The notes under the pieces: model-generated
What the model saw: only the letters and a program-made list of their open reading frames with translations
Databases searched by the model: none
What the model was told of the DNA's origin: nothing
Shown here: positions 22,869 through 35,137 of the stretch, one piece after another
Layout of the letters: each line of letters starts with the position of its first letter
How positions within the stretch are numbered: position 1 is the first letter of the stretch
Assembly: GCA_026826555.1 (NCBI GenBank)
Contig: JAKSZT010054335.1
Coordinates: forward strand, 187,097 to 251,096
DNA from: Tolypeutes matacus
Taxonomy: Eukaryota > Chordata > Mammalia > Cingulata > Chlamyphoridae
Length of the DNA: 64,000 nucleotides
Reading direction: 5' to 3'
Position numbers and translations under genes: made by a program

Positions 22869-23960
22869 AGTTACAAAGTTGTTCTTCAGCTTTTGTTTGT
22901 CTGGGAATGTTGTAATTCCTCCCTCATTTTAGAAATATGGTTTTGCTGGATACATAATTCTTGTTTGGCAATTTTTTACTTTCATTACTTTAAATATGTC
23001 TTCCTATTGCCACTGTCTTCTTGCCTCCATGGTTTCTGATGAGAAATTGGCATTTCATCTCATTGAGGCTCCCTTGTATGAGACACATTGAGTCACAGGC
23101 ATTCAGAATTCTCTTTGTCTTTGGCATTTGACACTTTGATTATACCATGGCACATTGTGGGTCTATTTGGGTTTTATCCTGTTTGGAATTTGTTGAGCAT
23201 ATTAGGCATGTATATTCATGTCTTCCATTAAATTTGGAAAGTTTTCAATCATTATTTCTTTGAATGTTCTTTCTGCCTCTTTCTTCTTTTGGAACTCCCC
23301 CAATGAGTATATTAGTCTGCTTGATGATGTCCCACAGGTTCCTCAGGCCCTGTTCCCTTTTCTTATTTCCTCTTTCTGTTCCTCAGACTAGATGATATCA
23401 GTTGTCTTATCTTCAAGTTCACTGATTCTTTCTTCTGCCAGTTCAGATTTGTTGTTGAACTCCTCTAGGGAATTTTGAATTTCTGTTACTGTGGTCTTTA
23501 GCTCTTTTTGGTTCCTTTTCATAATTTCCATCTCTCTACTGCTATTTTCTTTGTGTTCATCTGTCATTTTCCTTATTTCATTTACTTCTTTGTCCATGTT
23601 TTCCATTAGCTCTTTGAGCATATTTAAGGCCATTTTTATTTCAAGTATTTGTAATGTCCCAGGTCTGGTCCTCCTCATTGAGGGTTTCTAATGCTTTAAT
23701 CTTCTCCTTTGCCTGGGCCATTGCTTCCTGTCTCCTTGTATATTTTGTAATCTTTCGGTGAAACTGGGACATTTTGATATTAAGTGTGTTATCCCTGGAG
23801 TTTGAACTCTGGGCGGGCATCTGTTCCTTAACCTTGTATGCAATTAGTGTTATGACAGAGCTTTCCCTTAATGCTAGGAGATAAACAAAAAAGAGAAGAA
23901 TGAGGAAGAAAGAAAACACTATTCCTAGCCTTTGTAGATTGACCTGTGTGAATGCTATCC
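22869..23960 (-). mobile_element. LINE-1 ORF1 region (antisense)
   Basis: Antisense ORF1. The minus-strand frame at 23388-23678 is a coiled coil with the LAEERISELED motif typical of L1 ORF1p, which forms trimers that coat L1 RNA. The C-terminal domain (about 22900-23380) is frame-broken. It appears to be the continuation of the L1 at 21.35 kb. Confidence 0.8.
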
Positions 23961-23964
23961 TTCA

Positions 23965-24475
23965 GGGCTTCCAATTTTGTTCTTCATTTTCAGGATATTT
24001 TGGCCACCAGGGTCCCTTAGCTTCCATTTGAATTTAATGATTGGCTTTTCCATTTCTGCAAAAAAGACTGTTGGAATTTTCATTGGGATTGCTTTGAATC
24101 TGTAAATTGCTTTGGATAGAATTGCGCTCTTAATATTTAGTCTTCTAATTCATGAACGCAGAATGTCCTTCCATTTATTTAAATCTTATTTAATTTCTTT
24201 CAGCAATATTTTGTAGTTTTCTTTGTATGAGTCCTTTACATCCTTGGTTCAGTTTATTCCTAGATATTTGATTCATTTAGTTGCTATTGTAAATGGAATA
24301 TTTTTCTTGACTTTCTTTTCAGATTGTTCATTACTATTATATAAAAGCACCACTGATTTTTTGTGTGTTGATTTTGTACTCACTAGTTTGCTGAATTCAT
24401 TTATTAACTCTAGGAGCTTTGTTGTGGATTTGTCTTTTATTGTACTGTATTATTGGACTTTTATTTAACCTGGAG
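23965..24475 (-). mobile_element. LINE-1 ORF2 fragment (antisense)
   Basis: Antisense ORF2 around and downstream of the reverse-transcriptase core, including TTCAGTTTATTCCTAGATAT and TTGCTTTGAATCTGTAAATT landmarks. It abuts the ORF1 fragment out of L1 order, so it is a separate insertion or a rearrangement. Confidence 0.7.
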
Positions 24476-24816
24476 CTCCTAAATTGTACACATCAAACTC
24501 ACAGGGGTTGCTCCAGGGTATTTTATGCTTTCTCTAGAAATACTCAACATCTGTAGGACACTGTAAACCACCAGCTTGGTTGGTATCAACAGTTGTCAAG
24601 ATTAGACTGTGCTATATTCTTTACCTTAACTTTATATCTTTGCAAAACTGGTTTTCCATAGTTGCTTTAATAAAAAGCAAGTACCATATGAAAATCAATA
24701 GGGAACAGGAAATGAGTATTGTGGATACCATACTGATTCCAAGATTTTAAAAGCTATATAGTGTTCAACAGATACACACATCCTATTAGTAATCGCAGTT
24801 ATTTAAGAATAAAATA

Positions 24817-25006
24817 CGGGAAGCGGCTGTGGCTCAGTCAGTAGGGCTCCCGTTTGCCATATGGGAGGCCCCGGTTTCGGTTCCCGGGGCCTCCTGGTGA
24901 GGGCAGGCCCGCCTGCATGGCGTGGTTAGCTGACCCAGCAAGCACAAGCAGTAAGAGGGGGATAAATGAATAAATAAATCTTAAAAAAAAAAAAAAGAAA
25001 AAAAAA
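24817..25006 (+). mobile_element. DAS-type SINE (type A)
   Basis: Sense copy, with TSD AAGAATAAAATA at 24805-24816 and 25007-25018. The A-tail is interrupted by single G residues. Confidence 0.95.
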
Positions 25007-25149
25007 AGAATAAAATAATATTTTTTCTTTCTATTTGTATGTATTATTATTTTTTCCAAATTGCTACTTAAGGAGTCAGGACTAAATACTAACTGGACTT
25101 AACTAAGAAATGGAACTGTTAGGTTTGCTTTTTTTTTTTTTTTTTGGTA

Positions 25150-25470
25150 TAGGGGTGCTATGAAAAGTTCAGTGAGACACTAAAAGGCATTATGAACTGA
25201 GCAATTTTAGTCAGACCTGCTATTTTGTCCTTTATGGCTACTAGCTTTGGTCTTGCTTAAGAATGTTTTTTTTTGTATTACTGTCTTTAATTCATCTGGA
25301 ATTAATTCTCACACAAGTTGCAGGAAAGCTAATATTATTTTTTCTTAAATGTGTATAAGCATTTTGCTCCAATATCATTGTTGAGTGGCCTATCCTTTTA
25401 TTACTTATTGTAAATTAATTTCTAGAGGTAGATTTTAAACATAGAATTAGTTTGGATTTTCTATTTTGAT
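25150..25470 (-). mobile_element. Ancient LINE-1 fragment (antisense)
   Basis: Weak resemblance to antisense ORF2 3' sequence (TTAATTCATCTGGAATTAATT, ATTGTTGAGTGGCC). No frame. Confidence 0.45.
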
Positions 25471-25501
25471 TGTACATAACTGATACTTTCATTGAGTTTT
25501 T

Positions 25502-25830
25502 AAGATTTATTTATTTACTTTTTATTTTTCTTTATTCATCACCCTCTCCTCCAGAGGTTCTCTTGTCTGTCTGTTCATTGTTCGCTCACCTTCTCCAGGA
25601 GGCATTGGGAACCAAACCCGGGACCTCCCATGTAAGAGGCGAGTACCCAACGGCCTGAGCCACATCTGCTCCCTGCGGGCTGCAGCGTCTGCAGGCTTGT
25701 GGCATCTGCTTGTTGCTGCAGGGTCAGCATCTCTTCGTCTTCTTTTAAGAGGAGGCACTGGAGCCTGAACCTGGGCCCTCCCATGTAGTAGGTGGGCACA
25801 CAACTGGTTGAGCCACATCCACTTACTATT
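25502..25830 (-). mobile_element. Dimeric DAS-type SINE (antisense)
   Basis: Two antisense type B cores (about 25600-25675 and 25750-25825) are separated by a linker rich in CTGCAGG/TCTGC repeats. Both end with GAGCCACATC motifs. Confidence 0.85.
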
Positions 25831-27050
25831 GTTTTTGATTTTTAAGCTTATGTTGTAAAATGTCACACAGATACAGAAAAGCACATAAATTTTTTTGTAG
25901 CTTAAAAAGAAAGTAAAAATCTTTGTAATTACTGCTTTGGTCAGTAACTAGAACTTTACCAGCCTTTCCAGAAGCTCTCTGTGTTCCAATCTCAGCAGTT
26001 ACCCACGCATCCCCACCCAAGCTCAGTAAAAATAACCATTCTCCTGTCTTTTATGGTAATCACTTCCTTGCTTTTCATTATAGCTTTATCACCCAAATGT
26101 GTAGTTTTAGTTTTGCTGTTATACACACCTATATACATATGCATATCTTTAAAGTTTCTTAATCTACAGATCCCCCCAACCTCCTTCTAGTCTATCTGTC
26201 GAAGACTTGTGTGGTTTCCCATAGTCTGAATTTTGTTGTTCGCGTCCTCTACTTTTCCCTGAGTTTCCTGTAAATTGCTAGTTGGAACTAGAGGCTTTAG
26301 GTTTGTTTTGTTTTCTTTTCTTTCAGCACTAATACATAGATGGTGATAAGGTTTTATATCAGGAGGCACCTAATGTCTGATTTTTGTGATATGGGCAGCT
26401 GATTTTCTCAAAGCTTAAATCTGTTAATTCACCAGGAGTTATAAAGTAGTGATATTCTAAACCTTTATCACTCCTTCTTTTATTAGTTGGAATATTTTTA
26501 AAAAGAGAAAGTTCCCTTTCCCTGTTTGGTTAGCCAGGCAAGATAAAATGCTTGATTCTTCTCTTTTAGTTTGCCTTTATTTTTTAACATATTATTCTTT
26601 AAAATAATGAATTAGGTTGCTGTCATCCTTTAAAGATGACCAGTTCTTTTTTATCCATATCTATGAACTCATGAATTTATGTGTGTTTGGTGCATTTTGA
26701 TCCATTGCATTTGTTATTGTTATTGACATCCAAATCATCTCAGACAAATGGGAGACTTTTCAAGTAGCCTTTGAAATCCTTTTGACATGATTCTGTTGAC
26801 TTCGATAGCTTCTTTGCTATCAGATATGAGAAGATGTTCCTGGCCCATCTGGTACAATTCTTGCTTCAGACCTAAAATCCATGACTTCTCTATGAAGTCT
26901 TATTTCTTTTAGTGTGAAATGGTATTTCAAGTTCACAGTGTAGGTAACTAAGGATGCTTGTTGCACCTAGGTTTGTCATTGTTGTTAGGTCTTTTCTGTG
27001 GACATATTATACTCTCCTCCATTCCCCTCATTTGTTCTTGCTTCTACAAG
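25831..27050 (-). mobile_element. Ancient LINE-1 3' region (antisense)
   Basis: The blocks GTAATCACTTCCTTGCTTTTC and ATATCAGGAGGCACCTAATG are characteristic of antisense old mammalian L1 3'-UTRs. Heavily diverged. Confidence 0.55.
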
Positions 27051-27174
27051 TATTTTATCTTCACCACTGCCTCTGTAAATAATATGAATAACCAATTAAC
27101 TAGAAACAAACTCCTGTCAAACTACTAAAATTGCCTCTCACCTTGGGAAAAAATAATTGTCAAATACATTTTTT

Positions 27175-27830
27175 ATTTTAATATTTTTTAATAGAGACAT
27201 TGTGAGCTTACAAAACAATCATGAATAATGTACAGAATTTCCATACATCACCCTTCCACCAACATCTTGCATTGTTGTTATAGATCATCATCGAAGAACA
27301 TCATCAGTGTTACTACTAACTATGGCCTATAGCTTAACATTTGGGGTGTGTGTGTGTGTGTGTGTGTGTAGTGAACTTACAAAACAATCATCCATAATGT
27401 GCAGAGTTCCTATACAACACCCCTCCACAACACCTTACATTGTCGTGGAACGCTTGTTACAGATTTTGAGAGAATATCATCCGACTATTAACAGTATGGC
27501 CTATAGTGTACATTTGGTACATTTTTTCCATACCCTCTCGTTATAAAAACCATGTATTAGTGTTATACATTTGTTTAGTTCATGAGAGAACATTCTCATA
27601 TTTGTACTGTTAACCACTGTCCATCATCCACTACAGGGTTCAGATGCCTTGTACAGTCCATCCAGAGTGTACACTCAGTGTATACTCACTTTCACCACAA
27701 ACTCGTGCAGTCATTGCCTCAATAATTTTTCAATGTTTTCCTTAGTCCAAAAAATAAATAAAAATAAAATAAAAAATCCCATACTCCCCTATTATTCTCA
27801 AATACATTTTCCAGAACATTTATACTACTG
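27175..27830 (-). mobile_element. L1 3'-UTR with internal tandem duplication
   Basis: Two related units of about 165 bp (about 27203-27342 and 27370-27510) each start G(A/G)(G/A)CTTACAAAACAATCAT and run to TATGGCCTATAG. A (GT)n tract (27346-27369) separates them. The block order is that of antisense L1 3'-UTR. Confidence 0.6.
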
Positions 27831-27845
27831 ATTTTTTTCTTTTGC

Positions 27846-28132
27846 TTCATAAATATTATCTTCCTAATAATTGTTCTCAGCTCAATAGGTCCCAGTTTTG
27901 CGGGTGAGGGAGAGAAAACACAGATGCTTTTTCTTATATGTGATTAACAGTATTACTTCTGTGACTCTTGTCCATTCAAGTGAACATCTAACACATTGTT
28001 GACGCTGACAGGTCATGTAATTTTTTGGTATGTATCCTTAAATAGTTGTACTTGTGAGCTTGAGAGATTACCTTCTCCCCAACATTCCAGGAGGTCTTTG
28101 AGGCTTAGAATTTGTTTCAATAGAATGTTTTA
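27846..28132. other. MAP4 intron, nothing recognised
   Basis: No gene or clear repeat seen. Confidence 0.4.
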
Positions 28133-28140
28133 ACCTAGGA

Positions 28141-28331
28141 TATTGGTTCTTAAAGTGTGATCCTTGGATAAGCATCATCAGCATCACCTGTGAGCTTATT
28201 CTTTGAAATGCAATATTCTGGTCCATTTACCCTGGACTTCATCAGAAAGTCTACTGTTGGGGCCCAGGGATGTGCATTTCAGCAAGCCCTTCGAGATGAT
28301 TTGGATGCACAACAAAGATCGAAAACCATTG
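28141..28331 (+). mobile_element. MER5-like hAT element
   Basis: About 190 bp with the MER5A layout: TTGGTTCTTAAAGTGTGATCC at the left, AGCATCATCAGCATCACCTG, GGGGCCCAGGGATGTGCATT, and GAAAACCATTG at the right. Flanks ACCTAGGA (28133-28140) and ATCTAGGA (28332-28339) match at 7 of 8. It is an old mammalian-wide non-autonomous DNA transposon. Confidence 0.85.
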
Positions 28332-28339
28332 ATCTAGGA

Positions 28340-28799
28340 GAAAGAGCCTAAGTAAGGCCTGGAATGGATGAGATATTGCAGTAATTTCTCCTTGCTCAAG
28401 TAGACTGGACCCTTCTATTGTGGAGTGTCATAGCTAACTGAGCTGGCCACTAGAGGGTGCCTTTGCATCATCCAGACCATATGAATCCCATGCTCCTCTC
28501 CTCTGCCACCAGGCTCCCTGGTCCTTCTGGCAGCCGACTTACTATGGCTCTCTTACTTAGAGCACACATCCCTCTGAGTTCTTTCTACTTCTCTTCTCTG
28601 CCAGTTTGATTTCCTATCTGTAAACTCTTGGGGAGAGGGGAGTAATTTTAAAAAGTTAAAGTAAATTTGAATATCTATATCAGAGAATGATTATTTTTAA
28701 AAATGTGTGTTATTTCCAGTGCTATGTATGCTTCGCTGAGAAAGTTTTAGTTTTACGAATGGAGAAATCAGTCAGTGAGAAGGCAGCATAGCTGCCTTT
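28340..28799. other. MAP4 intron, nothing recognised
   Basis: Unique-looking sequence with no gene or clear repeat. Confidence 0.4.
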
Positions 28800-29255
28800 C
28801 TTTCTTTATTTATTTTTAAAGATCTATTTATTTACTTTATCCATTTTAAACCCCCCCTTCCCCATTTGCTGTTTTGTGTCCATTTGCTGCACAATTCTCT
28901 GTGTCTGTTTCCTGCCATCTCATCCTCCTCCTCCAGTCTTCACCAGGATTTGATCCTGGAGACCTCCGATGTAGGAGAGAGGTGTTCTGCCACCTGTGCC
29001 ACCTCGGTTCCTGGTTTTCGGAGCTTTCGGAGCATCTTGTCTTGTCTCTCCCCTGTGTCTCTCTCCTGTTACGTCATCATCTTGCTGCATGGCTCCTAGG
29101 GCCTGGTGGCTCACCAGCACACACAGCCTGGCGGCCCATGCGCCTTCTATATATATATATGTATTTTTTATTTTACCGGGAGGTCCTGGGGATTGAACCC
29201 AGGTCCCTCCATATGGCAGACGGACGCCCAACCATTTGAGCCACATCTGCCCCCC
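28800..29255 (-). mobile_element. Composite DAS-type SINE (antisense)
   Basis: The left antisense unit (28800-29140) is of a divergent type B form, with a CACCAGGATTTGATCCTGG core. It runs into a type C monomer (about 29165-29250). Short AGCTGCCTT copies flank the block (about 28790 and 29260). Confidence 0.75.
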
Positions 29256-29604
29256 AAAGCTGCCTTCTGAATTGGGATTTATCTAGTATTGTCCAGTGTT
29301 CCAGTGATTAGGGTTCAACAAGTGTTATCTGGCAGAGAATTAAGCAAGCTTTTTTCCTACTCTAAAGTTCTGTTGTTTTTATGTTGTAATGTGATTTTTG
29401 TTCTTCTCTACTGGGTTTAGCTTAGATTTTAAGATTATTAGGTGTTGTGTGCATGGTAGAATCTCAGCCTCTATTCCCTTTTAACTGCCTCTTCTTGACT
29501 TTTATTTTTTTCTGGTAAGCTGTTTATTTCTATCTTAGCTTTCACAGGTATGCCTGGAGCAATCTTAACTACAGTAATGCCATTTAAGCTGGATTTTTTT
29601 GTTT
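29256..29604. other. MAP4 intron, nothing recognised
   Basis: No gene or clear repeat recognised. Confidence 0.4.
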
Positions 29605-30785
29605 GTTTTTTTAAATAGGCTTTATTTTTTAGAGCAATTTTAAGTTTTACGAAAAAGTTGAGCAATAATGAAGAGTTCCCATATACTTCCCCTCTCCTGC
29701 ACAGTTTCCCCTATTATTAACATCTTGCATTAGTGTGGTATTTTTGTTATAGTTAATGAAATAATATTTTTTTTCTTTTATAATCCTTTTGTAATGAACT
29801 AGTATTGATACATTGTTATTATATTAGTCAGCCAAAGGGGTGCTGATGCAAAGTACTAGAATTCTGTTGGCTTTTATAAAGAGTATTTATTTGGGATAAA
29901 AGCTTACAGTTACAAGGCCCTAAAGAGACCAACTCAAGGCTGCTTTCTCACCAAAGCCAGCTGCATGTTGAAGCAAGATGGCAGGCCATATCTGCCTGGT
30001 CTCTCCTTCCTTCTTCCTCTTAAGGCTCCACAGACCTAGCTTCTTCCTATCTCACCTATAGGCTGGCATAGGGCTTATCTCTCAGGGCTTCCTATATTAG
30101 TCTGGCATAGGGCTGGGTTCGTTCCAGGATTTCTCAGCTGCTCAGCTGCAAACTATGAGGGGAATGGCTCAGCTCTCTCCAAAGCCCCAGGATCAAACAA
30201 AAGGAGCTCTCTCCTCTTTTGTGTGTCTTCTGAGTGTTGGTTTATGTCAGCCTACCAAAGGGGTGGGGACTCTATCTGAATCATGCCTTCTGATGTGGTT
30301 GAATGAAAGCCCTAATCTTAACAGGTAATTTAATCAAGACATGTCAGCTGACTCTAATGCATTCAAAGGGTATCATACCCAGAAGAATAGATTAGTTTAC
30401 AAACATAATCTCTCTTTTTTGGGGTTCATAAATAATCTCAAACTGTCACAGTTATTAACTGAAGTCCATAGTTTATATTAGAGTTCATCTTTGTGCTGTA
30501 TAGTTGTGTGGGCTTTGACATTGAATAATGTCACGTATGTATCATAGAGAGTAGTTTCACAGCCCTGAAATCCCTATTCATCCTGTTCACCTACCTATTC
30601 ATCCTATCCTGACCGAAATCCCTGGCAACTACTAATTTTCTTTACTTTATAGTTTGGCCTTTTTTCAGAATGTCATATTCTTGGAGTCATACAATTTGGA
30701 TGTAGCCTTTTCAGATTGGCCTCTATCACTCAACAATGTGCTTTTAAGGCTCCTTTAAGTCTTTCTGGTGTGTGATAACTCTTTT
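29605..30785 (-). mobile_element. LINE-1 3'-UTR (antisense) split by an LTR
   Basis: Antisense 3'-UTR in two parts (29605-29819 and about 30451-30785), with AGAGTTCCCATATACTTCCCC, TTGCATTAGTGTGGTAT and AGAATGTCATATTCTTGGAG landmarks. A solo LTR lies between. Confidence 0.7.
29820..30450 (-). mobile_element. Solo MaLR-like LTR (antisense)
   Basis: About 630 bp of the same LTR family as the provirus at 34.6 kb. The first bases have decayed (TATATTAGTC instead of TGTATTAGTC) and it ends ACTGTCACA. The 5-bp flanks GTTAT (29815-29819 and 30451-30455) are exact. No internal region remains, so it is a recombinant solo LTR. Confidence 0.85.
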
Positions 30786-31704
30786 TTTTAAAAAAAAAAA
30801 GATTATTATTTTTAATTGTGATAAAATATACATAACATAGAAATAATTTAAATAATTTTAAGTTGTCAAAAACTTCTCAATGCCCCTCTTCCCCCACCCC
30901 CAGTAACTACTGTTCTGCTTTCTATCTCTATGAATTTGCTTATTCTAAGTATTTTATATAGGAGCGATCATACAGTATTTGTCCTTTTGTGTCTGGCTTA
31001 TTACATTCAACATGATGTCTTCAAGGTTCATCCATGTTTTAGTATGTACCAAACTTCATTTCTTTTTACTGCTGAATTAATATTCTACTGTCTGGATATA
31101 CTACGTTTTGTTTTTCCATTCCTCTGTTGATGGGACACTTGGGTTGGTTCCACTGTTTGGCTACCATGAATAATGCTATGTTAAACATCCGAGCACCTGC
31201 TTTCAGTTCTTTTAGGTATATACCAAGGAAGTAGGATTGCTATAATTCTACTATATAGAATTATATAGTAATTCTATATTTAACTTCCTGAGAAACCAAC
31301 AAACTGTTTTCCATAGTGGCTGCCCCATTTTACATTCCCACCAACTACATTCAAAGGTTCCTATTTCTCTGCATCCTTGCCAAAACTTATTTCCAGCTTT
31401 TTTGAATAGCTATACTAGTGGATATGAAGTGATACCTCATCGTAGTTTCAATTTGCATTTCTTTAATGGCTAAGTTTGTTGATCCTCTTTTCATATATTT
31501 ATTGGCAATCTGCATATCTTTTTTGGAGAATGTCTAGTTAACTCCTTGGCCCATTTTTCAGTTGGATTGTTTTTCTTTTTGTTGTTGTTGTTGTTGTAGG
31601 AGTTCTTTATATATATTTTGGATATAAAACTCTCATCAGATATATGGTTTCCAAATATTTTCTCTCATTCTGTAGGCTGTCTTTTCACTTTCTTGATGAT
31701 GTCC
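30786..31704 (-). mobile_element. LINE-1 ORF2 C-terminal fragment (antisense)
   Basis: Antisense ORF2 3' part with TTTACATTCCCACCAACTACA, TTTTCAATTTGCATTTC-like and TGGTTTCCAAATATTTTCTC landmarks. An A/T-run at the left suggests its own 3' end. An AT-rich inverted repeat near 31250 lies inside it. Confidence 0.75.
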
Positions 31705-31930
31705 TTGTTAAAAAATTATTACTATTATCTTATTAGAGAAGTTGTAGGTTTACAGAAAAGTCATGCATAAAATACATAAGGTACAGAGTTCCCATATACC
31801 TCCTTATTATTAACACCTTACATTAGTGTGGTATATCTGTTATAATTCATTAAAGAACATTTTTATAATGTACTATTAACTATAGGCCATTCTTTACAAT
31901 AGGGTTCACTGTGTTATACATTCTTTCTTT

Positions 31931-32117
31931 CTTTCTTTATTTATTTTAAAGATTGTATTTATTTATTCATTTATCCCCCCCTTGCTGTTTGTGCTCGCTG
32001 GGTCAGCTAACCACGCCGTGCGGGCGGGCTTGCCTTCACCAGGAGGCCCCGGGAACCGAACCCGGGGCCTCCCATATGGTAAACGGGAGCCCTACTGATT
32101 GAGCCACAGCCGCTTCC
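31931..32117 (-). mobile_element. DAS-type SINE (type A)
   Basis: Full antisense copy in the L1 3'-UTR. CATTCTTTCTTT repeats at both sides are the likely TSD. Confidence 0.9.
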
Positions 32118-33684
32118 CATTCTTTCTTTATTTTTGTTTTATTTTTAATTTTTATTCTAGCAACATATATACAACCTAAAATTTCCTAGTAGAGAGATTG
32201 CTGTGCCATATGGTAATTCTAAACTTTCTGACTTAGAAACTGTCTAACTGCCAGACTGTCTTCCACAGTGGCTGCACCATTTTACATCCCCACCCAGCAA
32301 ACTACAAGGTTCCTATTTCTCCACATATTCTCCAACACTTGAATTTTTCTGGATTTTCTTAATAGTAGCCATTCTAGTGGGTGTAAAATGGTATCACATT
32401 GTGGTTTGATTTGCATTTCCGTAATAGCTAATGAAATTGAGCATCTTCTCATGTGCTTTTTGTTCATTTGTATGTTTTCTTTAGAGAAGTGTCTGTTCAA
32501 GTCTTTTTGCCATTTTTTTTTAATGGGTTTTAAAAAAAATTCTCTTAATTGTTAAGGTGTAGGATTTCTTTATATAGTCTGGCCATTACACTCTTTCAGA
32601 TATGTGGTTTCCAAATATTTTCTACCATTGAGTAGATCGTTTTTTTACTTTAATGATAAAGTCCTTTGAGTTCCAAAAGTTTTTGATTTTGATGAGGTTC
32701 CATTCATCTGTTTGTTGTTGCTCGTGTTTAGGTGTGAAATCTAAGAAACCATTGCCTAAGACAAGATCCTGAGGATGCTTCCTTACATTTTCTTCTAGGA
32801 GTTTTATAGTCCTCGTTCTTATATCCATTTTGAGTTAATTTTTGTATATGATATGAAATAGGATATCCGTTCTTTTGCAAATGGATAACCGGCTCTCCCA
32901 GCATCATTTGTTGAAAAGAGTGTTCTTTCCCAGTTGAGTGACTTGGGAGCCTTGTCAAAAATCAATTGGCCATAGACGTGAGGGCCTATTTCTGAACTCT
33001 CAATTAGATTCCATGGTTGTCTGTATCTGTATGTGTGCCAGGACCATGCTGCTTTGTCCACTGTAGCTTTATAGTTAAGTTTTAAAGTCAGAAAGTATGA
33101 GTCCTCCAACTTTGTTGTTCTTTTTCAAGATGGTTTGGCTATATGGTTCTCCTTACCCTTCTAAAACAATGTGATGATTGACTTTTCCTTTCTGCAAAAG
33201 AGACTTTTGGAATTTAGATTGGGGTTGCATTTGGTAGAATTGACATCTTTTGTTTTTGTTCTAAATTTAGAAATCAAAATTTAAAAATCAGGATTTCATA
33301 CCTTATGCAAGTATGTTAAATTCCAAGAACAGTGCTATATAGTAAAGTTCCATGGCTTCTACTGCCCTGATCATGTTTGGTTTCTCTGCGACAAGAGCCT
33401 GAACTTCACTGAGGCTCCCTACAGAGGGGCTACAGTGCAAAACTTGGGAGGTGCACCACGCTGGTATACATATAGTGTAATATAACTTGTGCATATTTTT
33501 TTGGTATAATGGACTCATCCAATATAATTCTTGTGGGAGTCCTCAAACTTCAGTATGTGATTTCTTCACCAGTCTGTATTCTCCTTTTAATAAATTTCAA
33601 ACAAACAAACAAAAAAAATAAAAATAAAAAACAGGGACCTGGCTAAAACAATAGCCTTGTGAGTTTTGAACTCTTCATCTAAGT

Positions 33685-33873
33685 CAGGAGTTTTTAACCT
33701 TTTTTGTTTCACAGACCCCATTGCCAGTCAGGTGAAAACCACAGACCCCTTCTCAGAATGTAGTGGCAAATAGTTTTATGATACTCAACATTGAAGGTCA
33801 GAGAAAATAAAGATAATATGTTGATTTTTTTCATTCCAAGCTCACAGACCCCCTGAAATCTTAAGAACCCCTG
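33685..33873. mobile_element. hAT-like non-autonomous DNA transposon
   Basis: About 189 bp with inverted ends CAGGAGTTTTTAACC and TTAAGAACCCCTG. The 8-bp flanks ATCTAAGT (33677-33684) and ATCTAAAC (33874-33881) match at 6 of 8. It interrupts the BTBD7 retrocopy, so it moved after that retrocopy formed. Confidence 0.85.
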
Positions 33874-34192
33874 ATCTAAACACTTCCTGTTTTTCACCAA
33901 AAGCTTCAACCAGTTCAGAGTCTGAAGAAAAACTAAGGACAACATCATAATTACATAATCAAAGAGTCCATGCATATCTACATCGAGGGAATTTAGTGCT
34001 CCAAATTCTTTACTGGCTGAACGAGGATACATTTTGAAATCCCAAGTCCTCCATGCCAAACTCTCCTGTATAAAGGTAGTGTAACAAAGCAGAAAATATG
34101 GACATATTTATACCAGCTGTATTGTTGTCCATTATTATCTCTATACTTGGATGAGGAAGAAAGTAGTGTTTTAAAAAATGTATACCTTGCTG

Positions 34193-34361
34193 GGAAGCGG
34201 CTGTGGCTCAATCAGTAGGGCTCCCGTTTACCATATGGGAGGCCCCGGGTTCGGTTCCCGGGGCCTCCTGGTGAAGGCAAGCCCGCCCAGACGGCGTGGT
34301 TAGCTGACCCAGCGAGCACAAGCAGCAAGGGGGGGATAAATGAATAAATAAAAATAAAATC

Positions 34362-34387
<26 letters not shown>
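34193..34387 (+). mobile_element. DAS-type SINE (type A)
   Basis: Sense copy with a long pure A-tail, inserted in the BTBD7 retrocopy. A 20-bp exact TSD, ending TGTATACCTTGCTG, lies at 34173-34192 and 34388-34407. Confidence 0.95.
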
Positions 34388-34393
<6 letters not shown>

Positions 34394-34599
34394 TGTATAC
34401 CTTGCTGCCAGAGTGGCACAATGAACAGGAAAACAAGTTATTTGAAATATTAGGTCTACATCAGTACGATATTTGTACTCATAAAGATTGGCCATATCTT
34501 TCTGTAGTGTCCAGGCTTCTTGTCTAGCCAAATTGCCTTGTTGAGAAAGCTCCTTTACAGCTGAAGTTCCTTCATTCCTCCACTAATGCATTGACATCT

Positions 34600-35125
34600 T
34601 GTATTAGTCAGCCGAAGGGGTGCTAATGTGAAATACCAAAAATGGGTTGGTCTTTATAAAGGGTATTTATTTGGGGTAGAAGTCCACAGATACCAGGCCA
34701 TAAAGTGTTAAGTTTCTTCTCACCAAAGTTCATTGCCAGGTATTGGAGCAAGATAGCTGCCGATGTTTGCCAGGGTTCAGGCTTTTTGTGTTCCTCTCTT
34801 CCCGGGGCTGCATTTCTCTCCGGGCTTAGCTCTTCTGGTTCCTCCACAAGATCAGCTGTAGACTATCAGGTAAACGGCTCACTTCTCTTCTTCTGGGGCC
34901 TTTTCTCCAACATCAAAACTACTTCTCAAAAACTACTTCAACTCTGTTCTTTGCCTTGCCTTTTATATTCCATATAAAAGGGGTGGGGCTCAACGCCCTA
35001 CTGACATGGCCCAGTCAATGCCCTAATCATAACTTAATCATGCCCAGATTAACAGATCAGTTTACAAGCATGATCCAATTATATTTTTGGAATTCATAAT
35101 TACATCAAACTGCCCAACGGCCACA
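34600..35125 (-). repeat. 3' LTR of the provirus
   Basis: 526 bp, closely similar to the partner LTR. Visible differences are scattered substitutions and a short deletion around 34970-34985 (the partner has about a dozen extra bases there). Confidence 0.9.
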
Positions 35126-35137
35126 TTCCACCCTCTG
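35126..35137 (-). promoter_or_regulatory. Polypurine tract
   Basis: On the minus strand CAGAGGGTGGAA directly precedes the 3' LTR. This is the expected place and composition for plus-strand DNA priming. Confidence 0.75.
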
